Assembly (NCBI GenBank): GCA_023055355.1
Contig: JALJCS010000015.1
Location: forward strand, 16,667,516 to 16,731,515
Length of the DNA: 64,000 bases
From: Agelaius tricolor
Taxonomy: Eukaryota > Chordata > Aves > Passeriformes > Icteridae
Direction of reading: 5' to 3'
The notes below the pieces were generated by a model. It was not told the DNA's origin and did no database searches. It saw only the letters and a list, made by a program, of their open reading frames with translations. Every line of letters begins with the position of its first letter. Within the stretch, counting starts at the first letter, position 1. Positions 37,290 to 49,870 of this stretch are shown piece after piece. The position numbers and the translations under genes are program-made.

Positions 37290-37613
37290 AATGAAGAGTA
37301 GGAAGGGATGCACAAGGTCATTGAGTGCAACCCCTGGCCCTGCACAGACACCCAACAATCCCACCCTGTCCCTGGAAGTGTTGTCCACACTCCTGGAGCT
37401 CTGGCACCCTTGGGGCCATGACCATTTCCTGGGGAGCCTGTGCAGTGCCCCAGCACTCACTGGGGGAAGAAACCTTTTCTAACATCCAACCTAAAACTCC
37501 TCTGACACAACTTTAGACTGTTCCCTCGTTCCTGTCCTACAGAGATCACTGCCTGGCCCTCCCCTTCCCTTCAGGAGGAAGGTGTAACTGTGATGAGCCC
37601 CCCCTCAGTCTTA
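37290..37613 (-). mobile_element. Truncated CR1 LINE 3' end
   Basis: CR1 is the dominant non-LTR retrotransposon of birds. Read on the plus strand, this is the reverse complement of its 3' region: ggaagggatgcacaaggtca (37301-37320), gtgcaacccctgg, cctggagctctggcaccctt (37391-37410), ggggccatgaccatttcctg, ccagcactcactggg, aacatccaacctaaa (37481-37495), gttccctcgttcctgtc and ccccccctcagtctt (37598-37613). It is about 320 bp, 5'-truncated as most CR1 copies are. The terminal octamer repeats expected near 37290 are decayed, and indels and substitutions show age. Short frames within it (for example 37257-37516) are not genes. Confidence 0.93.
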
Positions 37614-40090
37614 ATTCAGTCTTTAATTTATGCCTGTAACATCCTGCAGCAGCACATTATGATTTTATGGTAATTTTCCACCACATGTATGTTGTTGGCA
37701 GAACTATTTTTTCCTCTCTCGTTATAAATAAGAATCAGAAATTAAGAGTTTCAGTATTGAAAGCTTTTAACAATGGGATGCTTACATATCCACAAGTGAG
37801 ACAAGCATTCACTGACCATTGCTACTCTAAGGGATGATTTACTTTGAATATAAATCCACAAATACCATTGACTTAGAAGCAAAAAAACCATCTGCAGGAG
37901 AAAACCATGCTGAACCTGCCACCAGACTCTGAAGCTGCCACTCACTGACACTGTGTTTCACTCAAACAGTCACAGCAAGGAAGGATTTTGGTTCCTGAAA
38001 CTCAAAACTAAGTGGTTATCATGGCTGGAAAGCTTGTATTTTAAAGGAACATTCATTCTTATTCAATGACATGTCATGAATTTTGCATGAGGCACAGCAC
38101 TTGGTGTCAGAAATTATATCAGCTCCAGAGAGGGGGACAATGATACATATGTTTGTACAAAACACATAATATGTTTTATTTAAAGTATGCCATAAATATT
38201 TTTGCCCTGAAGCAGGGTTTAAAATGAGCTCCGTAAGGTGCCATAAGAAAATGTATGTTCAGAAAGTAGAAAGAGGTGCATCTATTCCTAAATGTCTAAC
38301 TTCATCTGAAAAAAAATGCTGGATATTCCCTGATAAAGCTGCCACTCCATTCTGAGATGGCTGATACCAATAGTAAAACCCACAAGGCCACACTCCCTGT
38401 CATGGCTCACAATTTATGCACCAAACCTTCCCTGTCTCAAGAGCCTGAAGACAGCAGAACACCAAGAGAAGCAGCAAATCACAGCCCTGATTACAGCTGC
38501 TTGCCAATCTGTACTATCCAGTGTGAGAAAAATAAAATCAGGAGCCTGGTCCCCAAGCAAAGAAGATCCTGAAAGCAGCAGGGGTGCCCACGTTGGCAGG
38601 TGCCAGCCCCTGCCCACACAGGTAAGCCCTTGACAGGCTGATGGTGCTCTCCAGTGTCTGCACAGGATGGCTCCTGGCAGGAATGCACCTCCCCTCTGTT
38701 CACTGCCTTGGAGCACCTACTGCAGCTGTATTTGTGGCCTGAGTCAGGCTCATCATGCAGAATGTGGATCCTGAAACTGCTCTCAGTTCCAGGGCACAGG
38801 ATGTGGGGACAGCTTGTGTCAGTGGTGCAGGTTTGTTCAGCAGAAATGATTGAAAAGTGTAGCTCAGCCACTGAGACATCACATCTACTCAGGACACTCG
38901 GCTGTCTCAGTGTTTGAGCAAGGAGACTGAGCTGCTTTCCTCAGCTCTAGGGTGGGATCTGAATTTGTAGGGATGTACACACTCAGATACACACATACAA
39001 TGAGCAAAGCAGGAAACGAAGCCAAAATAGCTCAAGGCAGCCTGGAGTTGCACTCCATTTAGCACTAAGTCACTCTCAATACATCAGAATTGTCTATCTC
39101 CTTTCTCAAAAAACAGTTTTAAATTAGTCCAAAATCCTATTCCAGCAACCAATCCTGCTGCAGCAAACTGCAAAAGGCAGACAGTGACCAGAAAGAGCCC
39201 GGGCTAAGAAAAATTAATGTTAACACTGAATGTGCAAAAGCAAAACACCTCCACAATAGGATGTGACAGGGATAATATTTGGGAAATATTGTTGTGTTCA
39301 CAGTTGTAAATGAGGCCAGACTTAGCACTTTGGCCACCCAGCTCTTTCTAGGTGTCCATTTGCCAACACAGTGATCCCAGCTTCACAAACTGAGTAAAAT
39401 CAACCAGAGCCACAGGCCTCATGCTGCTGATCCCTCCCACATCTGCCACTGAGGGACGTCCAAGTGTCACTTAAGATTTCAAGCTACCGAAACAGGAGCA
39501 GAAATCAATGAGGGATGCTGAAAGGCTATGTATGGGCTTCCATTTTCCATTAACAAAAATGTTAGAAATGCTCTCATGTCATACCTGTCGCCAGCCAATG
39601 AGTGTTTGGCTGAGCAATAATTATCTGGTCAGGCATTAGAAATAGCAGCATTTTGTTCACTGTGATTTAGGATTGACAAATGGCACCACCAGGAATGAAA
39701 ATTATTGCTGCATGGGAGGTGAACCTGAGGCTGTCCTGACACAAGATCACAAGAAGTCACTGATGTCAGAAGAAGCTGCAACTTGCATAAAGGAAAATTA
39801 CAAATTTACAAATTAAAGAAAAAAAAAAAAAAAAGGCAGCAAAAGGCTGACAAGGTTACAGAGTTCCATATCAATCAAAAAAGAACTATATACAGAAAAA
39901 AGAGGGGCTGAATCAAAGACTTCCATGCTCAACCTTGCCTACAGAAAAAATCATGGGAATATATGACAGGATATGACAGGTCTGCCTCATTTGACAGAAG
40001 GAAAATTCCATTTTTAAAGCACAGGAGATGGCAGAGAGAAGGAACACTCCCCATTGTGACACACAGCATTCTCATTGATTCTGAACCATG
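37614..40090. other. Noncoding DNA, no gene seen
   Basis: Includes a GC-richer patch at 38550-38900 with chance frames up to 126 codons (minus 38491-38871), a 16-base A run at 39819-39834, and a short duplicated atatgacagg at about 39960-39980. No protein family recognised. Confidence 0.5.
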
Positions 40091-40147
40091 CTCTGTTGAA
40101 TCGATGGCAGTTGTCCCACTGACCTCCAAGGAGGCTGGACTGGACCC
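40091..40147. repeat. Copy C of the palindromic fossil
   Basis: The order gttgaatcgatggcagttgt (40095-40114), cccactgacctccaagg (40115-40131), then ctggactggaccc matches the consensus order TGAAGTCAATGG, spacer, CCATTGACTTCAATGG, 'agga-tgggccc'. Several substitutions are present. Confidence 0.5.
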
Positions 40148-40469
40148 ACAGGGGAATCAATCCCACAGGTAGCAAAACAAATGAAGGCCATGGATTTCTT
40201 CATGAGCTAGTCACCAATAGAATTAAGCCAGTCAAAGAGAATCAGATAATGATTTAAAATTCAAAATAAAGTCATCTTTCTCCCTTGCCTACACTTGTCT
40301 TCCTCAGATATATAGACATTCAGGATCTGAGCCAGCCTCATTGAGTGCAAGAAATCTAAATACTCAAATCCCTGTATTTTTGTGTTAGCTAACCTAACAA
40401 CATTTGGTCTAGGTGGAGACTAACTGAATAAAATAAATATTCACAACGTTGGGAATTGGAACTCAGACA
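40148..40469. other. AT-rich noncoding DNA
   Basis: Contains a perfect 10-bp palindrome gttagctaac at about 40384-40393. Nothing else recognised. Confidence 0.55.
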
Positions 40470-40740
40470 GGTCTTTAAAAAATCCAACTTGTATTTGTAT
40501 TTTTGATGTGCAACCTAATTAGACCAGAGCATCTTTAATTAAGTGTGTCAGCCCCAGTGGAAGCCACAGAGTTCAACGCTAATAAAGCTGATAAGGTTTT
40601 TATTTTTCAGACTTAGTTTATTTAATGCCTCATCCATGTTAAGCCAATCTGTAACATATGGGCAGTTCTCCCACTATGGATTTATCGTTTGGGTGTTTCT
40701 TTTTGTGAATTAATGCAATCAAACTCCTGCCAGTGTTAAT
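40470..40740. promoter_or_regulatory. Candidate conserved noncoding element
   Basis: Non-repetitive AT-rich block with cctaattagacc, ctttaattaagtg, gctaataaagctgataagg and gaattaatgcaatcaaact words (homeodomain, GATA and PBX-like). No open frame above 60 codons. Enhancer-like texture only. Confidence 0.22.
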
Positions 40741-40776
40741 TATTTTTCTTCGAGAGCAAATCCCAGAATTGAAAAA

Positions 40777-40788
40777 ACACACACACAC
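40777..40788. repeat. (AC)6 dinucleotide run
   Basis: Six AC units; a minor microsatellite. Confidence 0.85.
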
Positions 40789-43700
40789 CTGTTATAGCTC
40801 CAAAAGCCATAGCACTGCAACTGAAAAATAATTTTAAAAATGCTGGGAAAACCCAGAATGTTTCTGGGATTGTATAAAGGAGATTTGGAAAACATTCAGG
40901 AGTGTAATATTTATATTTCTGGCTTTGTAAGATGAGCAGTAGAGGTGTTACAAAACCCAATTCAGTATCCACATAGAAAGGAACAATTATTTCAGGCTTT
41001 AAACATCTCTCCTTTACTGTTGCTTTACTTCAAAGAAGAGAGCGGGAGGAATCTAGCTAGCTGTTTCAACAAATTTTGAAGAAACGTGGCAAATCACTTA
41101 TGTTCCAGAATACTAAACCCAAAACCTTCTTTAGCTCAACCACAAACAAAAGAACTTTAAAAAGAATATCACAAGTTTATGTTCCGCTTCAGACTAGGCA
41201 GTCCTTGCTGCCTTTGAACCCCTGAAAGGATCTTCCAGCCAGACACCCCTGGGCAACATCATGGTGGGTTTGGACACTCACCTGGAGCCAGCAGCTCCTG
41301 GAAATCTCAGACTCTTCCTCTCCTGTCTAAGCCGCAAGATTGGGAACATTAAGTGCTAAATCTGAAACATGATTTCACTGTTTGGATTTCAACACAGCCA
41401 CTGATCATTTTCATGGCTCATTTGTGATGATTAATTGGTTAATATCTATGCAATGTTTTGGAGGTGGAAAGTACTAAACCATAGCTCTCAGTCCTGATAA
41501 TCCTCAATTGCAGTTTCATCCTCTCAGCTCTGGCCTCTCCATCACTATTTTAAATCTCTGCTGTTTCATACTTCCTCCCCTTGCAGGCCAGCTAATTACC
41601 ATCATACATAACAAAGAAAACATCCCTTTATAGGGGGAGATGAACTAATAGGACTTTTAATTTCTAATTTTTGGCATTCCTTGATTACTAGAGCCACAGA
41701 ACACTGACTGCAGAATTGCTGCTTTTGTTGTCCAGGCACACTACTGCTGCTGCTTGGGAGACACAGAGGTGTTCATTGCAATACTTGCAAAATTTTACTG
41801 ACCCCTACATCTCATTTGGCTCCAGTATTTTGTGTCCAAATAATGCCAACTCAATATTTCCATATTGCCAGCACTGGGCAGGTGCTGCTCTGCATGGAAA
41901 GCCACTCCTGAACTTGCCCCAAGACTTTCATCATCTTACTCAAATTCCTTCTGAATGCTCTGTTCTCCTGTGAGAGATGCAGGAAGTCAAAAAACAGATC
42001 ACCTTATTTTTTCATCATCACTGCATGTTTCTGCTGAGGACATTCAATACCTTCCTTGCTTGCCACTTCTCTATCCATTACTTCCACCATTTTCATCCCA
42101 GATGGGCCTCATATGTGGTTAAATTCATCTGCACATCCTGTTTAGTCATACAGGTCTGGAATAAAATTTTAATTCCTTGTAGCAATAATCTTGTTCTCCC
42201 AGAGATTGGTAAAGCATCCCCTACACCTTTCTAGAGCTGTAAAACAATCTTTATCTTATCAATGTCTGTAGTGAAGTCTACAAGTCCATGATCTGCCTGG
42301 ACATAAAATTTAACCAAATCACACAGGATTTTATTTCCATTCTCCACCTTTTCAGGAATCTACCAAACAGGGAGTATTGACCCACAGCATGGCAGCAATT
42401 TATTTAGGTTTGCTGCTGGTAATGACCACTCTCTATTTTCCCCTTTTACACTTTGACAGCCTGTAAATAAAGCAAAAAAAATCAAAAAGTCCATGTAAAC
42501 CCAGGTCTGTCCACTGATATTTATAAATCTCAGTGCAACCTCCAAAATTGACTTCCATCATTGCTGAGAGAAGCACAGCACCCTGGTACTTAATTTATTA
42601 CTTTTTTACTTTTCCAATTGCTGTTCATCAGAACACTTTGCTTTCTTTACTTAAACTGAAAAGATTCCCAAGGGAAAAAAAAAAGTGCTGTTTTTAGGAA
42701 CAGGATCTAGGTGTACATCAGAGCTGTAGAGCAACAGAGCTGTAGAAACCTCCCATCTCCTCTGAAATTTGGATTCTCAGCAAGGACAGGCTTGGGCTCA
42801 CATGGGTTATTTGCTGATACTGTTTTAACAGCAGGGATATTACCACACCTCTTATTATTTATCTCAGGGATTCTAAAGCAAAGCAGCTGAAAAAATAACT
42901 GCAAATACAAGGTTAGAAAAACAGAATAAGGAGAGCAAAACCACTGTCTTAAACTGTGGTTCCATGACCTTTGCAATCTCCTGCTTCTTCCATGTCAAAG
43001 ATACTGGGAAAATAGAAGCTATTTTATTTTGCTCTGCCACTTTTACCCATAAAATGAGAAGGTTATTTTACAAATTGTTTTTAGAGGTCTTGATTAGCTA
43101 CACAATGGCAGTAAAAGCTGATACATATTCCTTTAAACATTTATAAAGTCTGGTTCAATTTCATATTTAAGTATCATAAACATTTATTTTATAAACTTTT
43201 TTTTAAAAAAACAATATGATACAGGATACAAAGTTCCACTGAAGGACAGCAAAGGCTACAGTCCTGAATTCATACATTTCAAGTGTTCCCTCAGAGCTCC
43301 TGAAAAGCAGTGAATCAAACACACTTTAGAATCTGCCCCTCTTGAACCATGCAAGAGATCTTTCAGGAATCCAACTACAAATCACACAGACAATCATCTT
43401 GGTAGGTGTTTTCTTAAAACTTTCTAGTATGTCTGACCTGCTCCCTCTCAGCCTTCCCCAGTCATAAAGGTAAGTCTGAAACCCACTAAAACACAGAGTA
43501 GTAGAGTCTTCTCTATAAGAAGTTTAAGGAATATTAGGAGCCAGAAATCTCTTTAAAATCAAGTAATCAAAGTTCATACATTTCTGAAAATAACTTGTGA
43601 TTGAAGCAGAGATACAGGGGAAAAAAAAAAAAAGAAAAAATGAGGGGAAAAAACCTGCAAACCCTCAAGTAGTAGCTCACTAACACAAAGCCAATATAAC

Positions 43701-46070
43701 AATAAACAAAAGAAGAATCCATTTGGAAAAACTGGTCCAGTGGGGAAATACCCCACAAGGAGAGGGCTTATAAAACTGGTTGATAAAGGCACAGGCTTCT
43801 CTTCTCAGGACCTGCAAACAATTCATTCTGCATGAAGTTGTTCCTTTTAGACATTCTATTTATTAAAATACTCCATCAAATTAAGACTTTTCCAACAACA
43901 AAGCACAGAAAGTCAATACTGATGTTACTAAAAAACCAGGAAGTGAGATGGAATACAGCAAACACATTCACTTCCCCAATGACTCCCATAACTGCTGGGG
44001 GAATTTTGCCACCCAGGATGATTCTTAAAGCTTTAGCTCCAGGACTCCCACTACAATTGAGAATTTCCGCTTTTCTCTACCAGTGAAATATGCTCCTACC
44101 GTGAGGGGTTCAAGATGAAACCTCATAAATATTGAAGCATAGCAAAATTCTCCAAACAACAAAAATATTGGTTTAAACCCAGGTTCATAATGTTATCAAT
44201 GAATAAACTAAAGCTTTTACAGTTTAAGCCTTCACCTGCTCTTCTGTATTCTTCCCCCCACATGAAATCCTTGCAGTAACAGAAGGGAAGGAGGGCACAC
44301 AAGCTTTTGTAAGTATTAAGGAGTCCCTGGATGTGCTATTTCAGTTTGCTGAGAAGAAACACAACTGGCCTCATGCAGGGACCTCACAAGTCATGTGTGC
44401 AAGGAAGAAAAGCTGAAATAAACACAGCCCCAAAACATTCACAATTACATAGAGCAAAGCAGGGGAGCCTGTCGAACCACACAGCACATCCTGAGTTGTC
44501 TGAGGAAACCCTGCAAGAGCTCAAGTCCAGGGGAAAACACAAAACCACTCTTAATCTCATCACTCTCCTGTAAACAGGGGTCCAGACAGCTGTTCAACAG
44601 CATATTGGGCTTCCTCCTAAGGCCTTGCTGCCCAATATGCTTCTGAGCACTGGAATATTTCTGTGTAGTTGTTCTCAAATCAAAGGTTGCCATTCACCAT
44701 ATGGGCTGAGCCAGCAGAGTCCCTCAAAGGCTGAAAGAAGGTCTGGTTTATGTGGCATGGAAATAAGTGTCTTTGAGAACTGAGGTCTCCTGGGCTCCAT
44801 CAGACCCTGTCTCCTGCTGGATCTCAGGGTAGGAGAGTCTGAGATTTCATTCCTTGACACCCCACCACAGTTTGAGGCAGAAAAAGCTTCCCTCTACCTG
44901 CATTACACTCTGATAGCCTTACATCCATTAATCAGAGCAGGGTATGGCTACTCATACTCTTTGTTTATTTGTCTAACAGTGGCCTGGAGTTATTTGTTTT
45001 CCAGCACACACATGTCCACAGCACCACCCTTTTCCATCACGTGGCCATGTGTTTAGGCTCCCTGCATTTTCACCCTGACAGCCTATTGCTCACCAGTTAA
45101 GAACCACATTAGTTTGAGGACACCATTCATCTAACATGAGTGCTTCCATTAGTGTGGACAGTTCAAACTGGGCAAAATGCACATCTCATGCATAATTTAA
45201 TGGACTTCATAGAGTGAGTCAAAAATTGTTACTACAACAGCAAAAAAACTCAGACTATTTCTTCAGAGACTCATCACTGGGAGATACCAAAACCAGGGCA
45301 ATTGCTCCATGAGATCCACATTTGTGTCTGCACACAGCAGCACTGAGTGGGTTGGTCTAAGATGTTCCACCAATATCATATTTCTGAATCAAAAAGCCAC
45401 CCCCTCCTCTCTCATCAAAATCTCCTACTTTTCCTTCAGAAAGTCCTCATTATCCAAGTTTCTCCAGAGCTTCTTTCTTTATCCCAATGGTTTGTGTCTG
45501 CTTGATACAGAATATAAAATTCTTCAGGGGGGAGTATTTTGCTTTATGATACATTTTTGCTTGTTTATTAAAAAAAACAAACCTAAACTCCCACACACTA
45601 TCATAAACCACAAAAATAAATACATCAAGAACAGAATCCCATGCAGAGTTTTCCTCCCAAATGAGAGGCATGACAGGCAACCAACAAACCTGAGCAGGGA
45701 TAGCATTTATTATTTAACCAGAATCAGTATCTCTGTTGATTTTACCCCTAGACTGATTATATTTAACAGCCTGGCAGAGCAGGACTGCACTAAGACAAAC
45801 ACTCAGACCATTCCTTAGTGGGGACAGGTTGAGCCATATCCCTCAGACCTGCAGTGTCACACAGAGCAGGCAGGCAGCCACCACCAGGGAGGGGAGGCAC
45901 CACAGGAAGAGCTGCTGGGATCAGGATCCTCGCATGTTCTGCCCTGCAATGTGATTTTACAACTCTCAAGTTCCTATTGTGTTCCTTCCCGCAAAGCTTT
46001 GCCTGCACCTCTCCAGAGATGGCACCCAAAGGTGCCTGACAGGCTCCAGGCACTGCTGGGACATCAGAGT
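40789..46070. other. Long noncoding stretch, no gene seen
   Basis: Mostly unique AT-rich DNA with a 13-base A run (43621-43633). The longest frame is plus 45309-45818 (169 codons), a Ser/Ile/Lys-rich translation without recognisable motifs, in AT-rich sequence and with antisense frames over it. Frames at 41716-42234 are likewise unremarkable. No mobile element recognised. Confidence 0.5.
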
Positions 46071-46129
46071 CACCAGAATTACAACTGCTCCAGAATTCAC
46101 CAGAATACAATTCACCAGAATTACTCCAG
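46071..46129. repeat. Degenerate CCAGAAT short repeat cluster
   Basis: Four ccagaat words occur within 60 bases, with caccagaat repeated three times (near 46071, 46098 and 46113) and attcaccagaa twice. It reads as a decayed local tandem repeat. Confidence 0.7.
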
Positions 46130-49100
46130 TCCCTCCTTGCACTGGCCTGATTGCTGCTTCTGCTTCCTTGCCTTTTCACAATTCGAGCTGGGCTCCTCAT
46201 GCACTAAGGAAGTTATTAGGAAATTGTTTCTAAAAAGCTCAAGTATCCTTAGCTAAAACAGGACAGTAATTTCTGACCTTTATCTGAGATGATTCACAGC
46301 CCAATTCTTGTGTTACTTTCCTAAATTAGCCATTGGGAAAGGTGGGTTGGTCACCATTCGATCCCGCTCGCTGCTACCGGAAAATCAGCCAAATATAGCA
46401 GGAGGAAGTTACTGATAGACTGTGACAAAGGTGTAATTTCACAAATTGACATTGACTTACCCCATTTATCATATCCACTTTTCCCCTTCAAAAACAGTCC
46501 TATAAATCTCCTTGTGCTGCTTGTCTGAAGAGGCACTGAATTAATATGACCACATCCTTTTCACCTCGTCCCTTTCCACTCTGCTCTGATCTCTGGCCTG
46601 ATCATCAACCAAAACCTCACCAATGGGATTGAATTTCTCCATTTGAATCTCAGAAAGAAAGAGTTTTCAAGCTGTAATGACCAGTTTCCAGTCCAAGTCT
46701 TAATGTGATTTCAGCACAGAAACCTCCCCCTGCAGTGGTCCTCATAGGTGCCTGAATAATATCACACTTTCCCCTTCTGCTTTTGTGCTCTCTGATATCC
46801 TTCCTCTCTCTAAGCAGAGCACTCACCTCAGTATCACAATTTTCTCTGGGTTAACAAGAGACAACTGGGTTTTCCTTTTTGAAAGGCACTTTTAGACCCT
46901 TAGGAAAAAGCTGTAGGTGAGATCTGAGTGTTAGAGAAAGACCTGACGCATAAATTTTAAAATCAAATAAACATGAGTTGTCATCTCTTAAAAAAAAATA
47001 AAAAATCAAGACAGTTCAATTTCCGAGTCTAAGCTCCAAGACAGGACAAAGAAATGACTGAATACCTGACAGCAAGAGAAAGAAAATTATAGTATTTTCA
47101 ATAGTGAAAGTATTAGGGGAATGAGAGAATGATAGCAGAGCATGTCACAGGCTAAAGGAGGTCAAGAGAGAAAAGAAACAGCTGTGATCTATAATCAAAT
47201 TATAGAAGCTGGGATGCTGGATGGATAACATATAAATACATGTAAGATACTGTGCACATTCAGAGCCCATAGATTTTTTTTTTCCTTATTTAAATCACCT
47301 TACAATAAAGCAATATTCTTCTCACCCGTCCATGGAGAAGGTTCATAAGGCTAATGTGAGTGATCAGTTATGAGACCACTGGCCTTAAGTTTAAATGAGT
47401 GCAACTTAGATAATGATTTCTTTCCAGCTTCAAAGTCAAGACTCTTCAAAACAGCCAGCAGAAACAGGACAATAGATCTGTTTTGAAGACAGAAAACAAG
47501 AATCACTGTTCATGCACTTTTTTTGCAGTCTCCCAGCTGCCAGATCCATTCATATGAACAACGTTTGAAGTAAACTACCAGCCCCAGATCAAGTACACTG
47601 AATGTCAAAAGTGACTGGCTGAGGCAGACAAGTAATGCTTGGTGCCTGAACCCCAGAGTCACAGCAGGGTTTAAAAGAGATGAACTGGAATGGTGGTGGA
47701 TGAAAAAAACATGAGCTTTCCTTCCTGAAGCCATCAAATGTTTCTGGAACCCTTGGAATCAATATTTCTTCATATATGTGTGCAGATGGACAAGTGAAGC
47801 CCATCCTCAGCAAATGAAAGGTGTATGATACTCTCTTCTGGGCTAGCCAGGTCTTGGTACCCCTGCAGTTAATTTACAAGAACTCCAAGAGCCATACAGG
47901 ATATTTTTCTGGATTGTGGAAGTCAAAATGAATACAGGACCATAAATTGGATTAGATCAATTGAAATTGATCCAAAAGAAGTGCAGTTTGGGAGGAAAGT
48001 ACTCTAAATTTATTAGTCAATGGTCAAGGAAGCTTTTTTACACATTTACAATCACTTCCTGTGACACTGAACAGCAAGGCCAAGAATTTCCTGATATAGG
48101 GCAAAATTTAAATTTCAACCTGTGTCCTTACAAGAGAAATGAGGCTACTCTGAAGTGTCAGGTCCTGTGCCTCGGGGTAGTAGCCCTGCATAGGAATCCT
48201 GCCCAAGTATGTCAGACAATAGAACAAGAAATTACAAGCACTTTGTCTTCTGAGTGACTTATTATGCTCCATGAAAGCAGTGAAACACTCATGTTCTCTG
48301 TCCCAGACACTCTAGCTCAGCATGTTTTATTGAAATGCTACAGTGCTTCCTTTCTGTGATTTATAACCTTACATATTCCCACATGCACTGAAAGACACTC
48401 AAAACACACAGGAAGTCTCCTGGTTAATAAAAACCAGATTGCATTTCAGCCAATGTACCACCTGAGCCATCTCCAGCTCAAGAACAACAGCAAGACCAAG
48501 GCAAGAGCCCAAAGGTGACCCCTGTGACCTGAGGGTTCGGTGACCATCTCACCATCTTCTCAGAGCTCACCAAAACCTTGCAACAGGCTGCCACTGCTGA
48601 GACTCAGTTAGAATTAGAATTAAAAATGATAGAAGTATCACTGAAGCTTTGATTTAAGCTCATCTTATGATCCAAGATTAGACCACCAGATAAACATTAA
48701 ATCAATTAATAACCTTTCCTTGTGTAGCTCGCAAGTGCAAAACCAAATATCAACCAAAAAAGGAAACAGCAAGAACTAATGGGAGAGTGTCTATATATAT
48801 TAAAAAAAAAACAAAAAAAAACAACATGATGAGTTACAAGAGCAAAATAATAATACCTTAATTTCTATTTACTCTAAGGGTTGTTAAAGGGTTGTTAAAG
48901 GCTCAAAATATTTTTTTAACCAAAAGAAAAATTACCTAAAAAAGGGCATTCAGTAAATTACTCTTATTTTTACAATTGCAAATAAAAAATGAGCATGGGG
49001 GATAAAGAAATAAGAGAAGTCATTAAAGCAGAAGTGTTAGGCCTCTTTCTCTTTCAAAATTGTGTTATTTCAGATTACTTACAGTGCCTTCCCTGACAGA

Positions 49101-49779
49101 GAACATTGTTTTAGAGGACCACAACATGGTAAAACTCTGAGCTTAAGGTTAATAGGGAATTAAGTGTCTTCTAGTGAAAAGGTCCTTAAAAAACAATAAA
49201 GAGAGACTTAGCTACTTACTCACTTTGCTAGTAAGTAAAATGAGTTGCCATTAGATTATTATTGAGCATACTTTAGAAGGGTTTTTCTAAGTTTGCATCA
49301 CAGAATATTTAAAGAAAATGAGATGTTTCCTAGGAAATGCTCTTGGGCTTTTTCAGAACAAAGCCCACACCAAAATGAGCTCATACTCGACTCTGCCCTG
49401 CCCTGGGCACAACATCCTGAGTTAATGATCTCCACCAGGCAAAGGGGCCCTGCAAAGGCACCACTGTGGGCTAGAGATGAGCACAGAGGGACACAGAGCA
49501 TGCCCAAAACACACCTCAGCCAGACCCTACAGGGAATTACAATAAAGAAATTCCTGCCAGAGGTTCTTGCTGTTGCCTTTGTTTGTGGTTGAAGTCTTTT
49601 TAGTTATTTTTTTATTCTTGCCTCCCCTCCCCCATTTCTGATAAACATCCAGACACAGCAACCACCTCATCTAATTGCCCAGGCATTTCTGTTGCTTCAT
49701 CCCTGCATGATCTCAGCACCTTCAACTCAAACTTCATTCTCACAGTTCCCAAATTGCAAAGGAGTATCATGATGCTACC
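46130..49779. other. Noncoding DNA, no gene seen
   Basis: Contains a small CpG-containing patch near 46355-46382, an imperfect inverted repeat near 47947-47976 (gatcaat / attgatc), an A-rich run at 48802-48824 and a short 11-mer tandem repeat. Frames up to 99 codons are unrecognised. Confidence 0.5.
48876..48901. repeat. 11-bp tandem repeat, about 2.4 copies
   Basis: The unit aagggttgtta occurs at 48876-48886 and 48887-48897, then aagg begins a third copy. Local slippage repeat. Confidence 0.9.
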
Positions 49780-49870
49780 CCACAGCTGAGAAATACAGAC
49801 TAAAGAGTTGAATTATTTGCCTGTGGTCAAAGATCATGGATGTGAAAGAGCTGATAATTCTACACTGGTC
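49780..49870 (-). repeat. MIR-like fossil, antisense
   Basis: The order agctgagaaatacagacta (49784-49802), aagagttgaattatttgcc (49803-49821), tgtggtcaaagatcatgg, gtgaaagagctga parallels reverse-complement MIR: 'gatgaggaaactgaggc..agaggttaagtgacttgccc..aggtcacacag..ggcagagctggg'. It is diverged but collinear over about 90 bases. Confidence 0.5.

Noticed and set aside
38491..38871. 126-codon minus frame in a GC-richer patch
   Set aside because: Several other frames overlap it on both strands, and there is no protein signature or splice context.
45309..45818. 169-codon plus frame in AT-rich DNA
   Set aside because: No motif or domain is recognisable, overlapping antisense frames are open, and a frame of this length is plausible by chance in 64 kb.
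46355..46382. CpG-containing patch as a possible CpG island or promoter
   Set aside because: Only a few CpGs over about 30 bases; surrounding DNA is CpG-poor and no transcript start logic is visible.
48525..48545. gagggttcggtgacc, resembling a tRNA T-arm box
   Set aside because: No A-box, no paired acceptor stem at the right spacing and no terminator run, so not a tRNA gene or recognisable tRNA-SINE head.
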